NCBI RefSeq assembly: GCF_910596095.1
Contig: NC_056545.1
Coordinates: 69,501 to 133,500, forward strand
DNA length: 64,000 bases
Direction: 5' to 3'
Source: Thunnus maccoyii
Lineage: Eukaryota > Chordata > Actinopteri > Scombriformes > Scombridae
The notes beneath the pieces are model-generated. The model had not been told where the DNA came from. It made no database searches and was given only the letters and a program-made list of their open reading frames with translations. How positions within the stretch are numbered: position 1 is the first letter of the stretch; each line of letters starts with the position of its first letter. Positions 11,701 to 24,265 of this stretch are shown piece after piece. Position numbers and translations under genes: made by a program.

Positions 11701-14700
11701 CTGTCTACATACCTGTATGTCTCACCTGTCTACATACCTGTATGTCTCACCTGTCTACATACCTGTCTGTCTCACCTGTCTACATACCTGTATGTCTCAC
11801 CTGTCTACATACCTGTCTGTCTCACCTGTTTACATACCTGTCTGTCTCATCTGTTTACATACCTGTCTGTCTCACCTGTCTACATACCTGTCTGTCTCAC
11901 CTGTTTACATACCTGTCTGTCTCACCCGTTTACATACCTGTCTGTCTCACTCGTTTACATACCTGTCTGTCTCACCTGTTTACATACCTGTCTGTCTCAC
12001 CTGTTTACATACCTGTCTGTCTCACCTGTCTACATACCTGTCTGTCTCACCTGTTTACATACCTGTCTGTCTCACCTGTCTACATACCTGTCTGTCTCAC
12101 CTGTCTACATACCTGTCTGTCTCACCTGTCTACATACCTGTCTGTCTCACCTGTTTACATACCTGTCTGTCTCACCCGTTTACATACCTGTCTGTCTCAC
12201 CCGTTTACATACCTGTCTGTCTCACCCGTTTACATACCTGTCTGTCTCACCTGTCTACATACCTGTCTGTCTCACTTGTTTACATACCTGTCTGTCTCAC
12301 CTGTCTACATACCTGTATGTCTCACCTGTCTACATACCTGTCTGTCTCACCTGTTTACATACCTGTCTGTCTCACCTGTTTACACACCTGTCTGTCTCAC
12401 CTGTTTACATACCTGTCTGTCTCGCCCGTTTACATACCTGTCTGTCTCACCCGTTTACATACCTGTCTGTCTCACCTGTCTACATACCTGTCTGTCTCAC
12501 TCGTTTACATACCTGTCTGTCTCATCTGTTTACACACTGTCTGTCTCACTCGTTTACATACCTGTCTGTCTCACCTGTTTACATACCTGTCTGTCTCACC
12601 CGTTTACATACCTGTCTGTCTCACCCGTTTACATACCTGTCTGTCTCACCTGTCTACATACCTGTCTGTCTCACCTGTTTACATACCTGTCTGTCTCATC
12701 TGTTTACATACCTGTCTGTCTCACCTGTCTACATACCTGTCTGTCTCACCCGTTTACATACCTGTCTGTCTCACCTGTCTACATACCTGTCTGTCTCACC
12801 TGTTTACATACCTCTCTGTCTCACCCGTTTACACACCTGTCTGTCTCACCCGTTTACATACCTGTCTGTCTCACCTGTCTACATACCTGTCTGTCTCACC
12901 TGTTTACATACCTGTCTGTCTCACCCGTTTACATACCTGTCTGTCTCACCTGTCTACATACCTGTATGTCTCACCTGTCTACATACCTGTCTGTCTCACC
13001 CGTTTACACACCTGTCTGTCTCACCTGTTTACATACCTGTCTGTCTCGCCCGTTTACATACCTGTCTGTCTCACCTGTCTACATACCTGTCTGTCTCACC
13101 AGTTTACACACCTGTCTGTCTCACCTGTCTACATACCTGTCTGTCTCACCTGTTTACATACCTGTCTGTCTCGCCCGTTTACATACCTGTCTGTCTCACC
13201 TGTCTACATACCTGTCTGTCTCACCTGTTTACATACCTGTCTGTCTCGCCCGTTTACATACCTGTCTGTCTCACCAGTTTACACACCTGTCTGTCTCACC
13301 AGTTTACACACCTGTCTGTCTCACCAGTTTACATACCTGTCTGTCTCGCCCGTTTACATACCTGTCTGTCTCACCTGTCTACATACCTGTCTGTCTCACC
13401 TGTCTACATACCTGTCTGTCTCACCTGTTTACATACCTGTCTGTCTCGCCCGTTTACATACCTGTCTGTCTCACCAGTTTACACACCTGTCTGTCTCACC
13501 TGTTTACATACCTGTCTGTCTCGCCCGTTTACATACCTGTCTGTCTCACCTGTCTACATACCTGTCTGTCTCACCAGTTTACACACCTGTCTGTCTCACC
13601 TGTCTACATACCTGTCTGTCTCACCTGTTTACATACCTGTCTGTCTCGCCCGTTTACATACCTGTCTGTCTCACCTGTTTACATACCTGTCTGTCTCACC
13701 TGTTTACATACCTGTCTGTCTCACCTGTCTACATACCTGTCTGTCTCACCTGTCTACATACCTGTCTGTCTCACCTGTCTACATACCTGTCTGTCTCACC
13801 TGTCTACATACCTGTCTGTCTCACCTGTTTACATACCTGTCTGTCTCACCTGTCTACATACCTGTCTGTCTCACCTGTCTACATACCTGTCTGTCTCACC
13901 TGTCTACATACCTGTCTGTCTGGTGTGTGTGTTTCCTGTGCCCAGGTGCGGTGGTGCTGCGGGTTCCGGTGCTGTTCGGGGAAGTGGAGTCGGTGTCAGA
14001 GAGCGCCGTGACGTCGCTGTGGCTCAAAGTTCAGGAGGCGACAGAAAGCTGTACGCTGGATCACTGCCAGCAGAGATTCCCCACCGACGCCCGAGACGTC
14101 GCCACCGTCTGCAGGAAGCTGTCCGAGAGAGGGAGACAGGTACCTACCAGTCTGTCTGACTGTCTGTCCATTCGAGAGAGGGAGACAGGTACTAGTCTCA
14201 CTCCCTGTCCGTCTGCCTGTTTCTCCTCAGGACCCATCCATCAGAGGAATCTTCCATTTCTCGGGTAAAGAGCAGATGACTAAATATGAGACGGCCGTCG
14301 CCATTGCTCAGGCCTTCAACCTGCCGTCCAACCACCTCATACCTGTACGTACACATCAATACGGCTCAATCAATATACCTATCAGCATGGATCAATTAAT
14401 ATACCTATCAGCATGGATCAATTAATACACCTCTCAGCATGGCTCAATTAATACACCTATCAGCATGGCTCAATTAATACACCTATCAGCATGGATCAAT
14501 TAATATACCTATCAGCATGGATCAATTAATACACCTATCAGCATGGATCAATTAATACACCTCTCAGCATGGATCAATTAATATACCTATCAGCATGGAT
14601 CAATACACCTATCAGCATGGATCAATTAATACACCTATCAATATATTGACTGATACCAGCCAGTATTGATCAATCAATATATTGACTGATACCTGTCGGT

Positions 14701-15526
14701 ATGGATCGATCAATATATTGACTGATACCTGTCGGTATGGATCGATCAATATATTGACTGATATACTGTCAGTATGGATCGATCAGTATATTGACTGATA
14801 TACTGTCAGTATGGATCGATCAGTATATTGACTGATACCTGTCAGTATGGATCGATCAGTATATTGATTGATACCTGTCAGTATGGATCAATCAGTATAT
14901 TGATTGATACCTGTCAGTATGGATCAATCAGTATATTGACTGATACCTGTCAGTATGGATCAATCAATATATTGACTGATACCTGTCAGTATGGATCAAT
15001 CAATATATTGACTGGTACCTGTCAGTATGGATCAATCAGTATATTGATTGATACCTGTCAGTATGGATCAATCAATATATTGACTGATACCTGTTAGTAT
15101 GGATCAATCAGTATATTGATTGATACCTGTCAGTATGGATCAATCAATATATTGACTGATACCTGTCAGTATGGATCAATCAATATATTGACTGATACCT
15201 GTCAGTATGGATCAATCAGTATATTGATTGATACCTGTTAGCAGCAGATATCAGTGATTAAACTGTGTTGATGATGTTATTGATGATTATTATGGTGATG
15301 TTATTGATGATCTTATGGATCAGGTTATTGATCGCCTCCTGTCTGTCTGCAGCTCACCGAGCAGCCGGCAGCTGCGGCTCTTCGTCCAATCAACAGTCAG
15401 TTAAACTGTTCCCGCCTGGAGCTGCTGAACCTGAGCGTCTCGCCACGACCTTTCACCTCCGCCATCACTGACTGTCTGTGGCCCTTCACCCCCGACAAAC
15501 GCTGGAGACAGACAGTCTTCCACTGA
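5381..15526 (+). CDS. mat2b: mat2b: methionine adenosyltransferase II, regulatory beta subunit
   Basis: Seven coding exons: 5381-5437, 9655-9849, 11130-11244, 11510-11662, 13946-14139, 14231-14344 and 15353-15526 (TGA 15524-15526). They join in phase with GT-AG introns to 1002 nt, 333 aa; human MAT2B is 334. The protein binds the catalytic MAT2A subunit and tunes S-adenosylmethionine synthesis; the fold is an NADP-binding extended SDR. Visible motifs: Rossmann TGATGLLG (residues 32-39), [15 protein letters not shown] in exon 3, STDYVFDG (133-140), and Y157-x-x-x-K161 in NLYGRSK. The end, KRWRQTVFH, is that of the vertebrate protein. The start is chosen because [13 protein letters not shown] resembles the N-terminus of the long human isoform. 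Introns 2, 4 and 6 are largely minisatellite, and the exon 4 acceptor is triplicated; only the third copy keeps frame. No coding lesion is seen. Family assignment is near certain; exact splice use is inferred from phase and homology. Confidence 0.96.
5540..5738. repeat. (TTA)n microsatellites in mat2b intron 1
   Basis: Two trinucleotide tracts (about 5540-5642 and 5690-5738), 100 bp after the exon 1 donor, separated by TACTGCCTG-containing sequence that recurs after the second tract. Leucine and asparagine runs in frames across them are artefacts. Confidence 0.95.
6229..6318. repeat. 24-bp minisatellite, about 4 copies
   Basis: Unit contains ATTGCCTAATCAGTTACACA, in mat2b intron 1. Copies are nearly identical. 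Confidence 0.93.
6600..7260 (-). mobile_element. Non-LTR retrotransposon fragment, C-terminal part of ORF2
   Basis: Minus-strand frames give [11 protein letters not shown] and [14 protein letters not shown] (7200-7060), then [19 protein letters not shown] (6800-6745), all typical of the region after the RT domain in fish LINEs. Frames are broken by stops and shifts. It lies in mat2b intron 1 in antisense orientation. Confidence 0.7.
7340..9654. other. Rest of mat2b intron 1, no gene recognised
   Basis: 7745-8250 is GT- and G-rich with open frames on both strands but no recognisable protein. 8260-9640 shows no array and no conserved exon. A mammal-like alternative first exon of mat2b was looked for and not recognised. 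Confidence 0.5.
9850..11098. repeat. mat2b intron 2 minisatellite (14-21 bp units)
   Basis: About 60 copies of a unit with core GTACAGGACTACAG followed by ACGGTCG-type spacers. The first unit starts at the exon 2 donor itself (exon ends AAG at 9849, intron begins GTACAGGACTACAG). The array ends about 30 bp before the exon 3 acceptor, so it fills nearly the whole 1.28-kb intron. The frame continuing from exon 2 stays open to 10755. Confidence 0.96.
11399..11536 (+). repeat. 46-bp triplication spanning the mat2b exon 4 acceptor
   Basis: Three perfect or near-perfect copies (11399-11444, 11445-11490, 11491-11536). Each has TTGTATGTTGCAG and the first 27 nt of exon 4 (CCGTGTGCGGAGCG onward). Only the third runs on into the rest of exon 4. 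Because 46 and 92 are not multiples of 3, using either upstream AG would shift the frame. Confidence 0.95.
11663..13922. repeat. mat2b intron 4: about 90 copies of a 25-bp unit
   Basis: Unit core CATACCTGTCTGTCTCACC plus TGTCTA or TGTTTA. It begins at the exon 4 donor (GTATCTGTCTCACC) and stops about 23 bp before the exon 5 acceptor. No unit variant creates TAA, TAG or TGA, so all three forward frames stay open for over 2.2 kb. Histidine/cysteine/leucine-rich frames of 764-959 codons here are therefore repeat translations. Confidence 0.97.
14350..15240. repeat. mat2b intron 6 array: 26-bp then 36-bp units
   Basis: 14350-14640 repeats a 26-bp unit with CAGCATGGATCAATTAATAC. 14640-15240 repeats a 36-bp unit with ATATTGACTGATACCTGTC and AGTATGGATC. 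The two share TATGGATCAATCA-type sequence, so the second probably grew from the first. The array begins at the exon 6 donor. Confidence 0.93.
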
Positions 15527-15616
15527 GAGAGAGACGGGTGGCGGAGAGAGAGACGGGTGGCGGAGAGACAGACGGGTGGCTGAGAGAGAGACGGGTGGCG
15601 GAGAGACAGACGGGTG
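15524..15616 (+). repeat. 19-bp minisatellite in mat2b 3' UTR
   Basis: Five copies of GAGAGAGACGGGTGGCG-type units spaced exactly 19 bp. The first unit overlaps the stop codon (CACTGAGAGAGAG), and the fourth repeats the TGAGAGAGAG start. Confidence 0.92.
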
Positions 15617-15750
15617 TATATATACTCTGTGTCCTGTGAATATATAGAAGTGTTTATTATATGAATGAGTTGTTTGTATGTTTTCAGTCTTCGGTTTGAA
15701 CGTCGTTTATGTTGTAAAAAGTGTTTTAGTGATTTCTTGTTGATTCAGTA

Positions 15751-15756
15751 AATAAA
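15751..15756 (+). terminator. Probable mat2b poly(A) signal
   Basis: AATAAA 225 bp after the stop codon, in a T-rich 3' UTR. A second AATAAA lies at 15839-15844 with GT/T-rich sequence after it; either could be used. Confidence 0.55.
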
Positions 15757-15838
15757 GAGAAGTTGAGCTACGGTGTCCTGCAGAGGACAAACCTCAGCTG
15801 CTGTTTCATGGTTTTATGTTTATGTGTCAGCTGTTCAC

Positions 15839-15844
15839 AATAAA
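15839..15844 (+). terminator. Second candidate mat2b poly(A) signal
   Basis: AATAAA followed within 40 bp by TGTGAGTTTTGTTCT, a plausible downstream GU-rich element. Confidence 0.45.
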
Positions 15845-16063
15845 CCTCAGAAATGCTGAATCTCAACTGTGAGTTTTGTTCTACAGTTTGGGTCTAAAAC
15901 CGGATCCTGTTGTGGTCTCAGGGTCAGGGGTCAAACAATATAATCTGGTGTGGTTCACTCCTCTTATCAGGGTCTTTGTTTGTCTTTGGTACCTTGTAAA
16001 ACAGCCTCCGCTCAAAGCTACAAACGAAAAACTCAGAAAAGAAACAAATATAAAATAAAGCTG

Positions 16064-16510
16064 CGAGCAGCATGGACGGGGTCCGAGCAGCGTCGACGGG
16101 GTCCGAGCAGCATGGACGGGGTCCGAGCAGCGTCGACGGGGTCGGAGCAGCATGGACGGGGTCCGAGCAGCGTCGACGGGGTCGGAGCAGCGTCGACTGG
16201 GTCGGAGCAGCGTCGACGGGGTCCGAGCAGCGTCGACTGGGTCCGAGCAGCGTCGACGGGGTCGGAGCAGCGTCGACGGGGTCCGAGCAGCGTCGACGGG
16301 GTCCGAGCAGCGTCGACGGGGTCCGAGCAGCGTCGACTGGGTCCGAGCAGCGTCGACGGGGTCGGAGCAGCGTCGACTGGGTCGGAGCAGCGTCGACGGG
16401 GTCCGAGCAGCGTCGACTGGGTCCGAGCAGCGTCGACTGGGTCGGAGCAGCATGGACGGGGTCCGAGCAGCGTCGACGGGGTCCGAGCAGCGTCGACTGG
16501 GTCCGAGCAG
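16064..16510. repeat. 20-bp CpG-rich minisatellite between convergent genes
   Basis: About 22 copies of GGGGTCCGAGCAGCGTCGAC with CATGGAC, GTCGGAG and CGACTGG variants. Most units carry GTCGAC and two or more CpGs. Frames on both strands have a 20-residue period and are artefacts. Confidence 0.96.
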
Positions 16511-17491
16511 ACTGCGTTTCATCACTAAACGCTGACGCTCTGTTGACGGGTATAAATCTACTTTCAGAAACAGATCATGTAGTTTACGACCGTCAGTGAA
16601 GACGTGTGTCACATGACTACATCTGTTGCTATTTTAATGATTGATTGATTGGCTCGTATAATTGAAACAGATCGATGTATCGAAATGTTTTTAACAACTT
16701 AAGATCAGTGAAGTCTGTAGATGATCCTGACCCGGTTCTGGGACAACCGGTCCAGCAAGTCCTGATGTTGAAAAATAGATTTTGAGAAAATTGAGAAAAA
16801 ATTGCAAAATGTGAGATTTGTAGAGCAGAAGATCAGGATGACCTCTGACTCCAGGCCGTCGTGTTCGAGATCATTATTACGGCGCCACCTTGAGGTCAAT
16901 GAGAGTCGTTATATGTTCCTGAATAGAAGGTGGAATTTGCAACACATCTGCCAATTCGTGGTGTTTCTATAAGAATAATAAGAATAATAATGTGAACAAG
17001 AACAATAAGGTTCCATCAGCGAAGCTTCGCTGCTTAGATATATATATATATATATATTATTGTCATGTTAATATTGAGTTTATTATAAAGTGCAGTCTCA
17101 TACATACCGACGGGCATCATTTTAAATTTAAAGAACAGGTATATGTGTTCAATTATGACATAAAAATGTTCTTTATAAAAACATTGTGACTTTGTAATCT
17201 GATGATACACCAACAGTGTGTTTATATGATCAGCTGATTAATGCAGCTCGTGTCCGTTTAGATGTGTCGCACTATAAAAAGCATCAAATCAACACAAACA
17301 CAATCTGATATTAATCACATGTTTATTAGCTTTTACCCCCGTTATTGATTATTCATTCATCATTATTAATGACAGTCATTCTAATATGTTTGTACACCTT
17401 TCGGACTGTAACATGTTATATTTCTACCTCTTAGTCTGTCAGCTGCTGCAGTTTCATTTATATCTAATAAGTCAATTGATAATCATCTGAG

Positions 17492-17497
17492 TTTATT
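17492..17497 (-). terminator. Candidate poly(A) signal of the Slc22 transporter gene
   Basis: TTTATT on the plus strand (AATAAA on the minus) about 210 bp beyond the stop codon. Another lies at 17332-17337. Choice between them is not resolvable by eye. Confidence 0.4.
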
Positions 17498-17705
17498 GAT
17501 TTAGACTCATGTTATAAATCGTGTCAGTAAAATGAGTTTTCTCTGCTGGAACAGATGATTTTACTCAAATCTGTGATACTTCAGGTTCATCTGATTCTCA
17601 TTTACTCTTTTTTTAGTAAATTAATGATTCTGACCATCTGATTGGTCAAGTTTCAGTCCAGCACGTCATTGGCTCTAACTGTCTGAAGTGGCGTCATCTG
17701 ATTGG

Positions 17706-20700
17706 TCAGAGGGCATTGAGGCCGGTCCCTTCTGCTTCCTTGAGCTCTTTTAAAGCCACGCCTTCCTTTAAGACCACCTGGTCATCTTCAGAAGCCACGC
17801 CCTCTTTCAAGGCCACGCCCTCCTTTTGTAGGTGGGCAGGGCTTCTCCCAGACCTTCAGACAGACAGATAATAGTTATTGATCAGGTATGTAATGCTTGT
17901 TAACATTAGCATCACTGTGGAACTAATGCTGCTAATGAAGCTAACTGGTTTGCTCACCATTTCTCCTCCACGTCCTCGATGGTGTCAGGCAGCGGCACAT
18001 TTAGCGTCTCCGGCAGGAAGCAGGCAAAGCCTCCGGCGAGCACGGCCGCCCCCCCGTACACTACGCTGGGCAGAGCAGGGAATACCTGGGAAATGGAGTC
18101 CATCATTAGTCAAATAGACAGATGTTTGCAGGAACATCTGTGTGTCACACAAAGATTTATGACTCTTTATGCTGATGATGTCATGTTATATATCCTACCA
18201 GCTCATCGATAAAAAATATTGTTGTGTCCATGATAATTCAGCGTGTATCTGTTCTGGTGTTTAAACCATGAGTGGAAATGGGATCAAAGCATTTGGGAAT
18301 AACTTCCAGAAGTCAGTCTGCTGTGTTTAGAGCAACACAGATGGACTCATGTCACCGTATAAACTGCTTTAAACTGGTTTAACAGTTGAACCTCCAAAGG
18401 TAAAATTTACCTGTGGCAGTTTTTCAATCGTACATTAATAAGTCTTAATTAAATATTTGACCCCCAGTATTTGACTTTTCCTAAAATAATGTCGTGTAGC
18501 GCCCACTATTGTTAAAAACAGTGAAGCTAAATCCAGATTAAAAACATTTATGACTATAAGAGCCACAGGGGAAAATTTACTCCGATATGAAATGCATCTG
18601 TTTTCGTGTGGTTTATGTTTAAACTATTAGTTGCTAGGCAACAGCGTTCATTAGTGTGTGATTAAGTCATAATTGATTATTCATTCATTTTTGTTTTGCA
18701 TGTTACCATTTATTGTTTTCAGACTTTTTAGCCTAATTTGCCCGTTTGCTTCCTCTGTTTTCAGCTTTAATGGTTACCTCTTTCTTCTTCACACATCGTT
18801 GAAATACTGAAACTGATCAGGTGAAATTGTGCGCTTGACTTTGTCATGTGGATTTTGTTGCGACATTAAATCAAGTGTGATGGTTGTTCATTGTAACTAT
18901 TATGGTTCATTATTTTTTGGGGGGTATTTAGGCTACTTTGGTCATTTAAATAACATTATTATCTTATTATGTGATGAATGTGAATGTGTAATATCACACC
19001 ATCCGTATATGCAAATGTTTTCTTCTAATGCCCATTTTAAGCAGCATTTTAGACTGATTCATACTGACAGCCATTCAAAGTGGTTATAAAAACACTGCTG
19101 ATGATTAAACAAATTAATTTAATGAGTTTAGACATTCCTTTGTGAAGAAGAGGCCTAAAATGACAGAGTGAGATACATTTGACCTGTTGGCTGTTGTAGG
19201 TATAGAGCGACCCCTGGTGGTTCTGGTCTTAAACACTGATGGACTCATATCACCGTTCATATGAATGTTTACCTGCTGCTGTACAGAACTGTGCATCAGA
19301 ACAGACGTATTAAAATAATGAGAACTGCGACTGGAGATCACTTCACATGCATCTCTACAACTTTACTAACTTTCCAGGAACAAAGCAGCTGGTTTTTGCT
19401 GGATGATATGAATTATATAAAGAGTATAACAATAAAGAGTATAACAATAAAGAGTATTAACAGTAATAAAGAGTATTAACAGTAATAAAGAGTATTAACA
19501 GTAATAAAGAGTATTAACAGTAATAAAGAGTATAACAGTAATAAAGAGTATTAACAGTGAGTTATTTTGGTTGCTTGATGGGAGAAGCAGTGATGTCACC
19601 TCGTCCAGGATGAGGACCGCGGGGGCCGCCATGCTGCCGATTCGGGCCATGGTGGACACGAGGCCCATTCCTGTCTGCCTGAAGACACAACACACAGGTA
19701 CGAGGGGTCAAAGGTTAAAGGTGCTGATTAGCTGTAACGTTTGCTGTCGGCTGTCTGAGAAAATCCCCAAAATACTGAATATCAAAATGTCAACAACAAC
19801 AAACTAAAGACAAAGGTTGTTGGATTAGAACCAGGTGAGTCTCACCTGATGATAGTGGGGTAGAGCTCTCCGGTGTACAGGTAGACTGTGGTGAAGGATG
19901 CTGAGGTGAAACCTTTACCGAGACACGCCAATGTGGTCCTGATGGTCTGCATGTCTGAGGGGGGGGCGAGGGTTTCAGTGAGGACAGTTTTTGACAGTGA
20001 GGACATTTATGGGTCAGTGTGTGTTACCTGCAGGGACGAAGATGTTAGCGAAGATGATGAGGGCCGATAGGAAGAGGCAGGCCGCCTGAGACACTCTCCT
20101 CCCCAGGTAACTGAGCATGCCCAGAGCCAGAAGTTTGGCAGGAAAATCAACAGCTCCAAAGATGATCTGCATCAGGTAAATACTCACCTGGGACAGTCGG
20201 ACAAGTAGACAAGTGGGCAGTTAGACAGCTGTAAGCTAACATGTAGCATTGATGCTAATCATTGTGAGCTAACCCCAAACTTCTGCAGGTCCATCGCCAG
20301 GCCGTAGTACGCAAAGCTGGTGGAGAACCTGCAAAAGAAATACAGGTGGTAAACATGTGGACAGGTAGACAGGTGATATCACACATCCAGCCAGACTTTG
20401 TGGACCTGCAGCCTCTTCAGTCAGGTGGACCCATGGATGTTTTATAAGAACTGGATACAGACTCAAACATGGCGCCGTTCATTTAAAGTTGCTCAGTGGC
20501 AAATGAAGGTAAAGAAATTGGCTTCCCGCTGTGAAGAGATAACCTGGATGATGCTCACTACATGCATACTGAGCATGCTCCATGGCGCTGTGGTCCATAG
20601 AGCATGCTCAGCAGAGACTTCTGCTGGCCAAGCTGGTTGACTTCCAGTTGGCTCTCTGCTAACTTGAACGGGGATAAAATGATTTAATGGCGTGGCTCTT

Positions 20701-23700
20701 TTAGACTTTCCAAATGTTACGGAGCGGCTGTGGCCCAGGATGTAGAGCGGGTCATCCACTAATCAGAAGATTGGTGGTTCGATTCCCGGCTCCTCCAGTC
20801 TGTATGTCAAAGTGTCCTGGGGCAGGATACCGAACCCCAGATGGCTCCTGATGCGTGGTAGCTTGCTGCCATCAGTGTGTGAGGCCAAAACTGACCAGCT
20901 CTCCTCAACATGCATCCCTCTGTCCACACTGTGTTTCGTCATGTCCAGGCTACGACAGTGTAACGCAGTCACTTGAGGAAAAAAAATCCCTGTTTTTCTA
21001 AATTAACAAGATTCTCAAAATCCTGACTGCGGTAACAGCGCCGTCTGAATTTTGTTGCGCCTAAAGTAGTGTAATTATGGTAAGGACAGCTCCTGAAAGA
21101 TATATATACACGTTTTCTTTCATCTTCCTTCTGTGTTCTTATATAAACATAATGCATTGTACTTTTTTCTCATGTTTGAGCTGTTGTAAGTTTAATTCTG
21201 CAGGTCCAGATGTTCTCTAACAGCGTTAAAGTTCAGTCATCACACTCTACCTGTTTGTGGGATCTATTTTGGGTCCCCTCTTATTCACTGTATACATGTT
21301 ACCCCTGAGGCAAATCATATGTAGACATGTTATCATTTTCATTGCTACACGGATGACACCCAGTTGTATGTCCCTTTAAAGCCTGGTACCATCAATGTCC
21401 TGCCTTGCTGAAATTAATAATTGGATGTCCAAAAATTTCCTGCAATTGAATTACTCCAAATCAGAAATGATTATAATTACCCCTTCTGGCTCCAGCACTA
21501 GCAGCAATCTCTCTAGTCTGGGTTCCTTATCCAGTAATGTTTGTAAAAAGGCTCACAACCGAGGGGTTAATTTTGACTCTGTTGTCTTTTGATACTCAGG
21601 TGATCGAAGTGCTTCAGTCCGACTTTGCCCAACTGAGACAGTTAACCAAGATCAGGTCATTCCTTTCCTCTGCAGACTTACAAAAGGTCATCCATGCTTT
21701 TATCTCCTCCAGACTTAACTATTAACTATAATGCACTTTATTCTGGCATCAGCAGCCATAACATCCAAAGGCTGCAGTTGGTACAAAACGCTGCTGCCAG
21801 GCTTTTAACATGTGACCACATTACACCAATCCTTGCTGCCCTTCACTGGTAACCTGTGAGTTTTAGAATTGAGTTTAAGATGTTATTGCTTGTTTTAAAG
21901 GCTTGAATAGTCAGGCTCCTACCTTAATCTGATATTTGCTAACTCCCTATGAGCCATATTGCTGCTTGAGATCCTCCATCAGGGCCCTACTGATTGCTCC
22001 AAGATCTGAATTTGTCACTAGAGGGGCCTTTGCTGTTCAGGCCCCTCAGCTGTGGACCTCTGCCTGGAGATAAACTCAGAATCCACTTTTAACACTATTA
22101 AACTATTGACACTATTTAAATTATTTTAACTGGTTTATATCTTGTGTTATTTATTTTCTGTTTTTATTGTCCTGAACCTTTTAATGAACCTGTCTCTTAG
22201 ATCCCATCCCAACTAGGCTGCTTAAGGAAGCCTTACCCTTAGTGAGCACTTCTTTACTAGACATGATCAATCTGTCTTTAGTAACAGGCTATGTACCACA
22301 GTCCTTTAAAGTAGCTGTAATTAAACCTCTTCTTAAGAAGCCTACTCTTGATTCAGGTGTTTTAGCCAATTATAGACCTATATCTAACCTTCCATTTCTA
22401 TCCAAGATCCTTGAGAAAGCAGTCTCTAATCAGTTATGTGACTTTCTACATAACAATAGTTTATTTGAGGATTTTCAGTCAGGATTTAGAGGCATCATAG
22501 CACAGAAACAGCACTGGTGAAAGTCACAAATGACCTCCTAACTGCATCAGACAAAGGATTTGTCTCTATACTTGTCCTGTTAGATCTTAGTGCTGCATTT
22601 GACACAATTGACCATCAAATCCTTTTGCAGAGACTGGAACATTTAATTGGCATTAAAGGAACTGCATTAAGCTGGTTTAAGTCCTATTTATCAGACCGAT
22701 TTCAGTTTGTACATGTTAATGATGAATCCTCCGTGAAGGCAAAAGTTAGACACGGAGTTCCACAAGGTTCTGTACTTGGACCAATTCTATTCACCTTATA
22801 TATGCTTCCTTTAGGTAATATTATTAGGAATCACTCCATAAATTTTCATTGTTACGCAGATGACACCCAATTATATTTATCAATGAAGCCAGATGAAACC
22901 AATCAGTTAAACAAACTCCAAACATGCCTTAACGACATAAAGACCTGGATGACCTGCAATTTTCTACTACTAAATTCAGATAAAACTGAAGTTATTGTGC
23001 TTGGCCCTAAACACCTTAGAAACACATTATCTAATGATAAAGCTACTCTGGATGGCATTACCCTGGCCTCCAGCACCACCGTAAGGAATCTGGGAGTTAT
23101 CTTTGATCAGGATATGTCCTTTAACTCCCACATAAATCAAATTTCAAGGACTGCCTTTTTTCACTTACGTAATATCACAAAAATCACATCCTGTCCCTAA
23201 AAGATGCAGAAAAACTAGTTCACGCATTTGTTACTTCTAGGCTGGATTATTGCAATTCCTTATTATCAGGCTGCCCTAACAAGTCTCTAAAGACTCTCCA
23301 GCTGGTCCAGAACGCAGCTGCACGTGTTCTGACTAAAACTAGAAAAAGAGATCACGTTTCTCCCATTTTAGCTTCGCTGCATTGGCTTCCTGTAAAATCT
23401 AGAATAGAATTTAAAATCCTTCTCCTAACTTACAAAGCCCTTAATGGTCAGGCACCATCATATCTTAAAGAGCTCATAATACCGTATTATCCCACTAGAA
23501 CACTGTGCTCCCAGTATGCAGGCTTACTGGTGGTCCCTACAGTCTTTAAAAGTAGAATGGGAGGCAGAGCCTTCAGCTATCAGGCTCCTCTTCTATGGAA
23601 CCATCTACCGGATTCAGTCCGGGGTGCAGACACCCTCTCTATGTTTAAGAGTAGGCTTAAAACTGATAAAGCTTATAGTTAGGGCCGACCAGGCTCGCCT

Positions 23701-24234
23701 TGGATCAGCCCTTATTTATGCTGCTATAGGCCTAGACTGCTGGGAGACTTCCCATGATGCACTGAGCTCCTCTCTCCTCCTCCTCCTCTCCATCTGTATG
23801 CATTCATGTAACATCAATGCATGTTACTAACTTTGCTTCTTCCCCGGAGTTTTTTGTGCTTTCTCATCTCACAGAAAAACCTGACTCCCGGGCCGAACCT
23901 TCGCGGTCCTTCACAGTCCTGATGGCATCCTTCCCTGGCTGTTGCTGCTTGTGCTTGTTGTTGTTTGTTGTTGTCGTTGTTTTTCTTCTGTCCCCCCTCC
24001 CCCTTTCCCTCTCTCTTTCTCTCTCTCAACCCAACCGGTCAAAGCAGATGGCCGCCCACCAAGAGCCGGGGTCTGCTTGAGGTTTCTACCCGTTAAAGGG
24101 GAGTTTTTCCTTACCGCTGTCGCCAAGTGCTGCTCATGGGGGAACTGTTGGGTCTCTGTAAATTAAAGAGTACGGTCTTGACCTGCTCTATGTGAAAAGT
24201 GCCTTGAGATGACTTCTGTTGTGATATGGCGCTA

Positions 24235-24265
<31 letters not shown>

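Noticed and set aside
11389-14268. 959-codon plus-strand frame treated as one protein
   Set aside because: It is mat2b exons 4 and 5 joined through a stop-free minisatellite intron; the normal product splices it out.
20721-20800. tRNA gene
   Set aside because: A and B boxes are present but the sequence continues into a SINE body and no cloverleaf closes.
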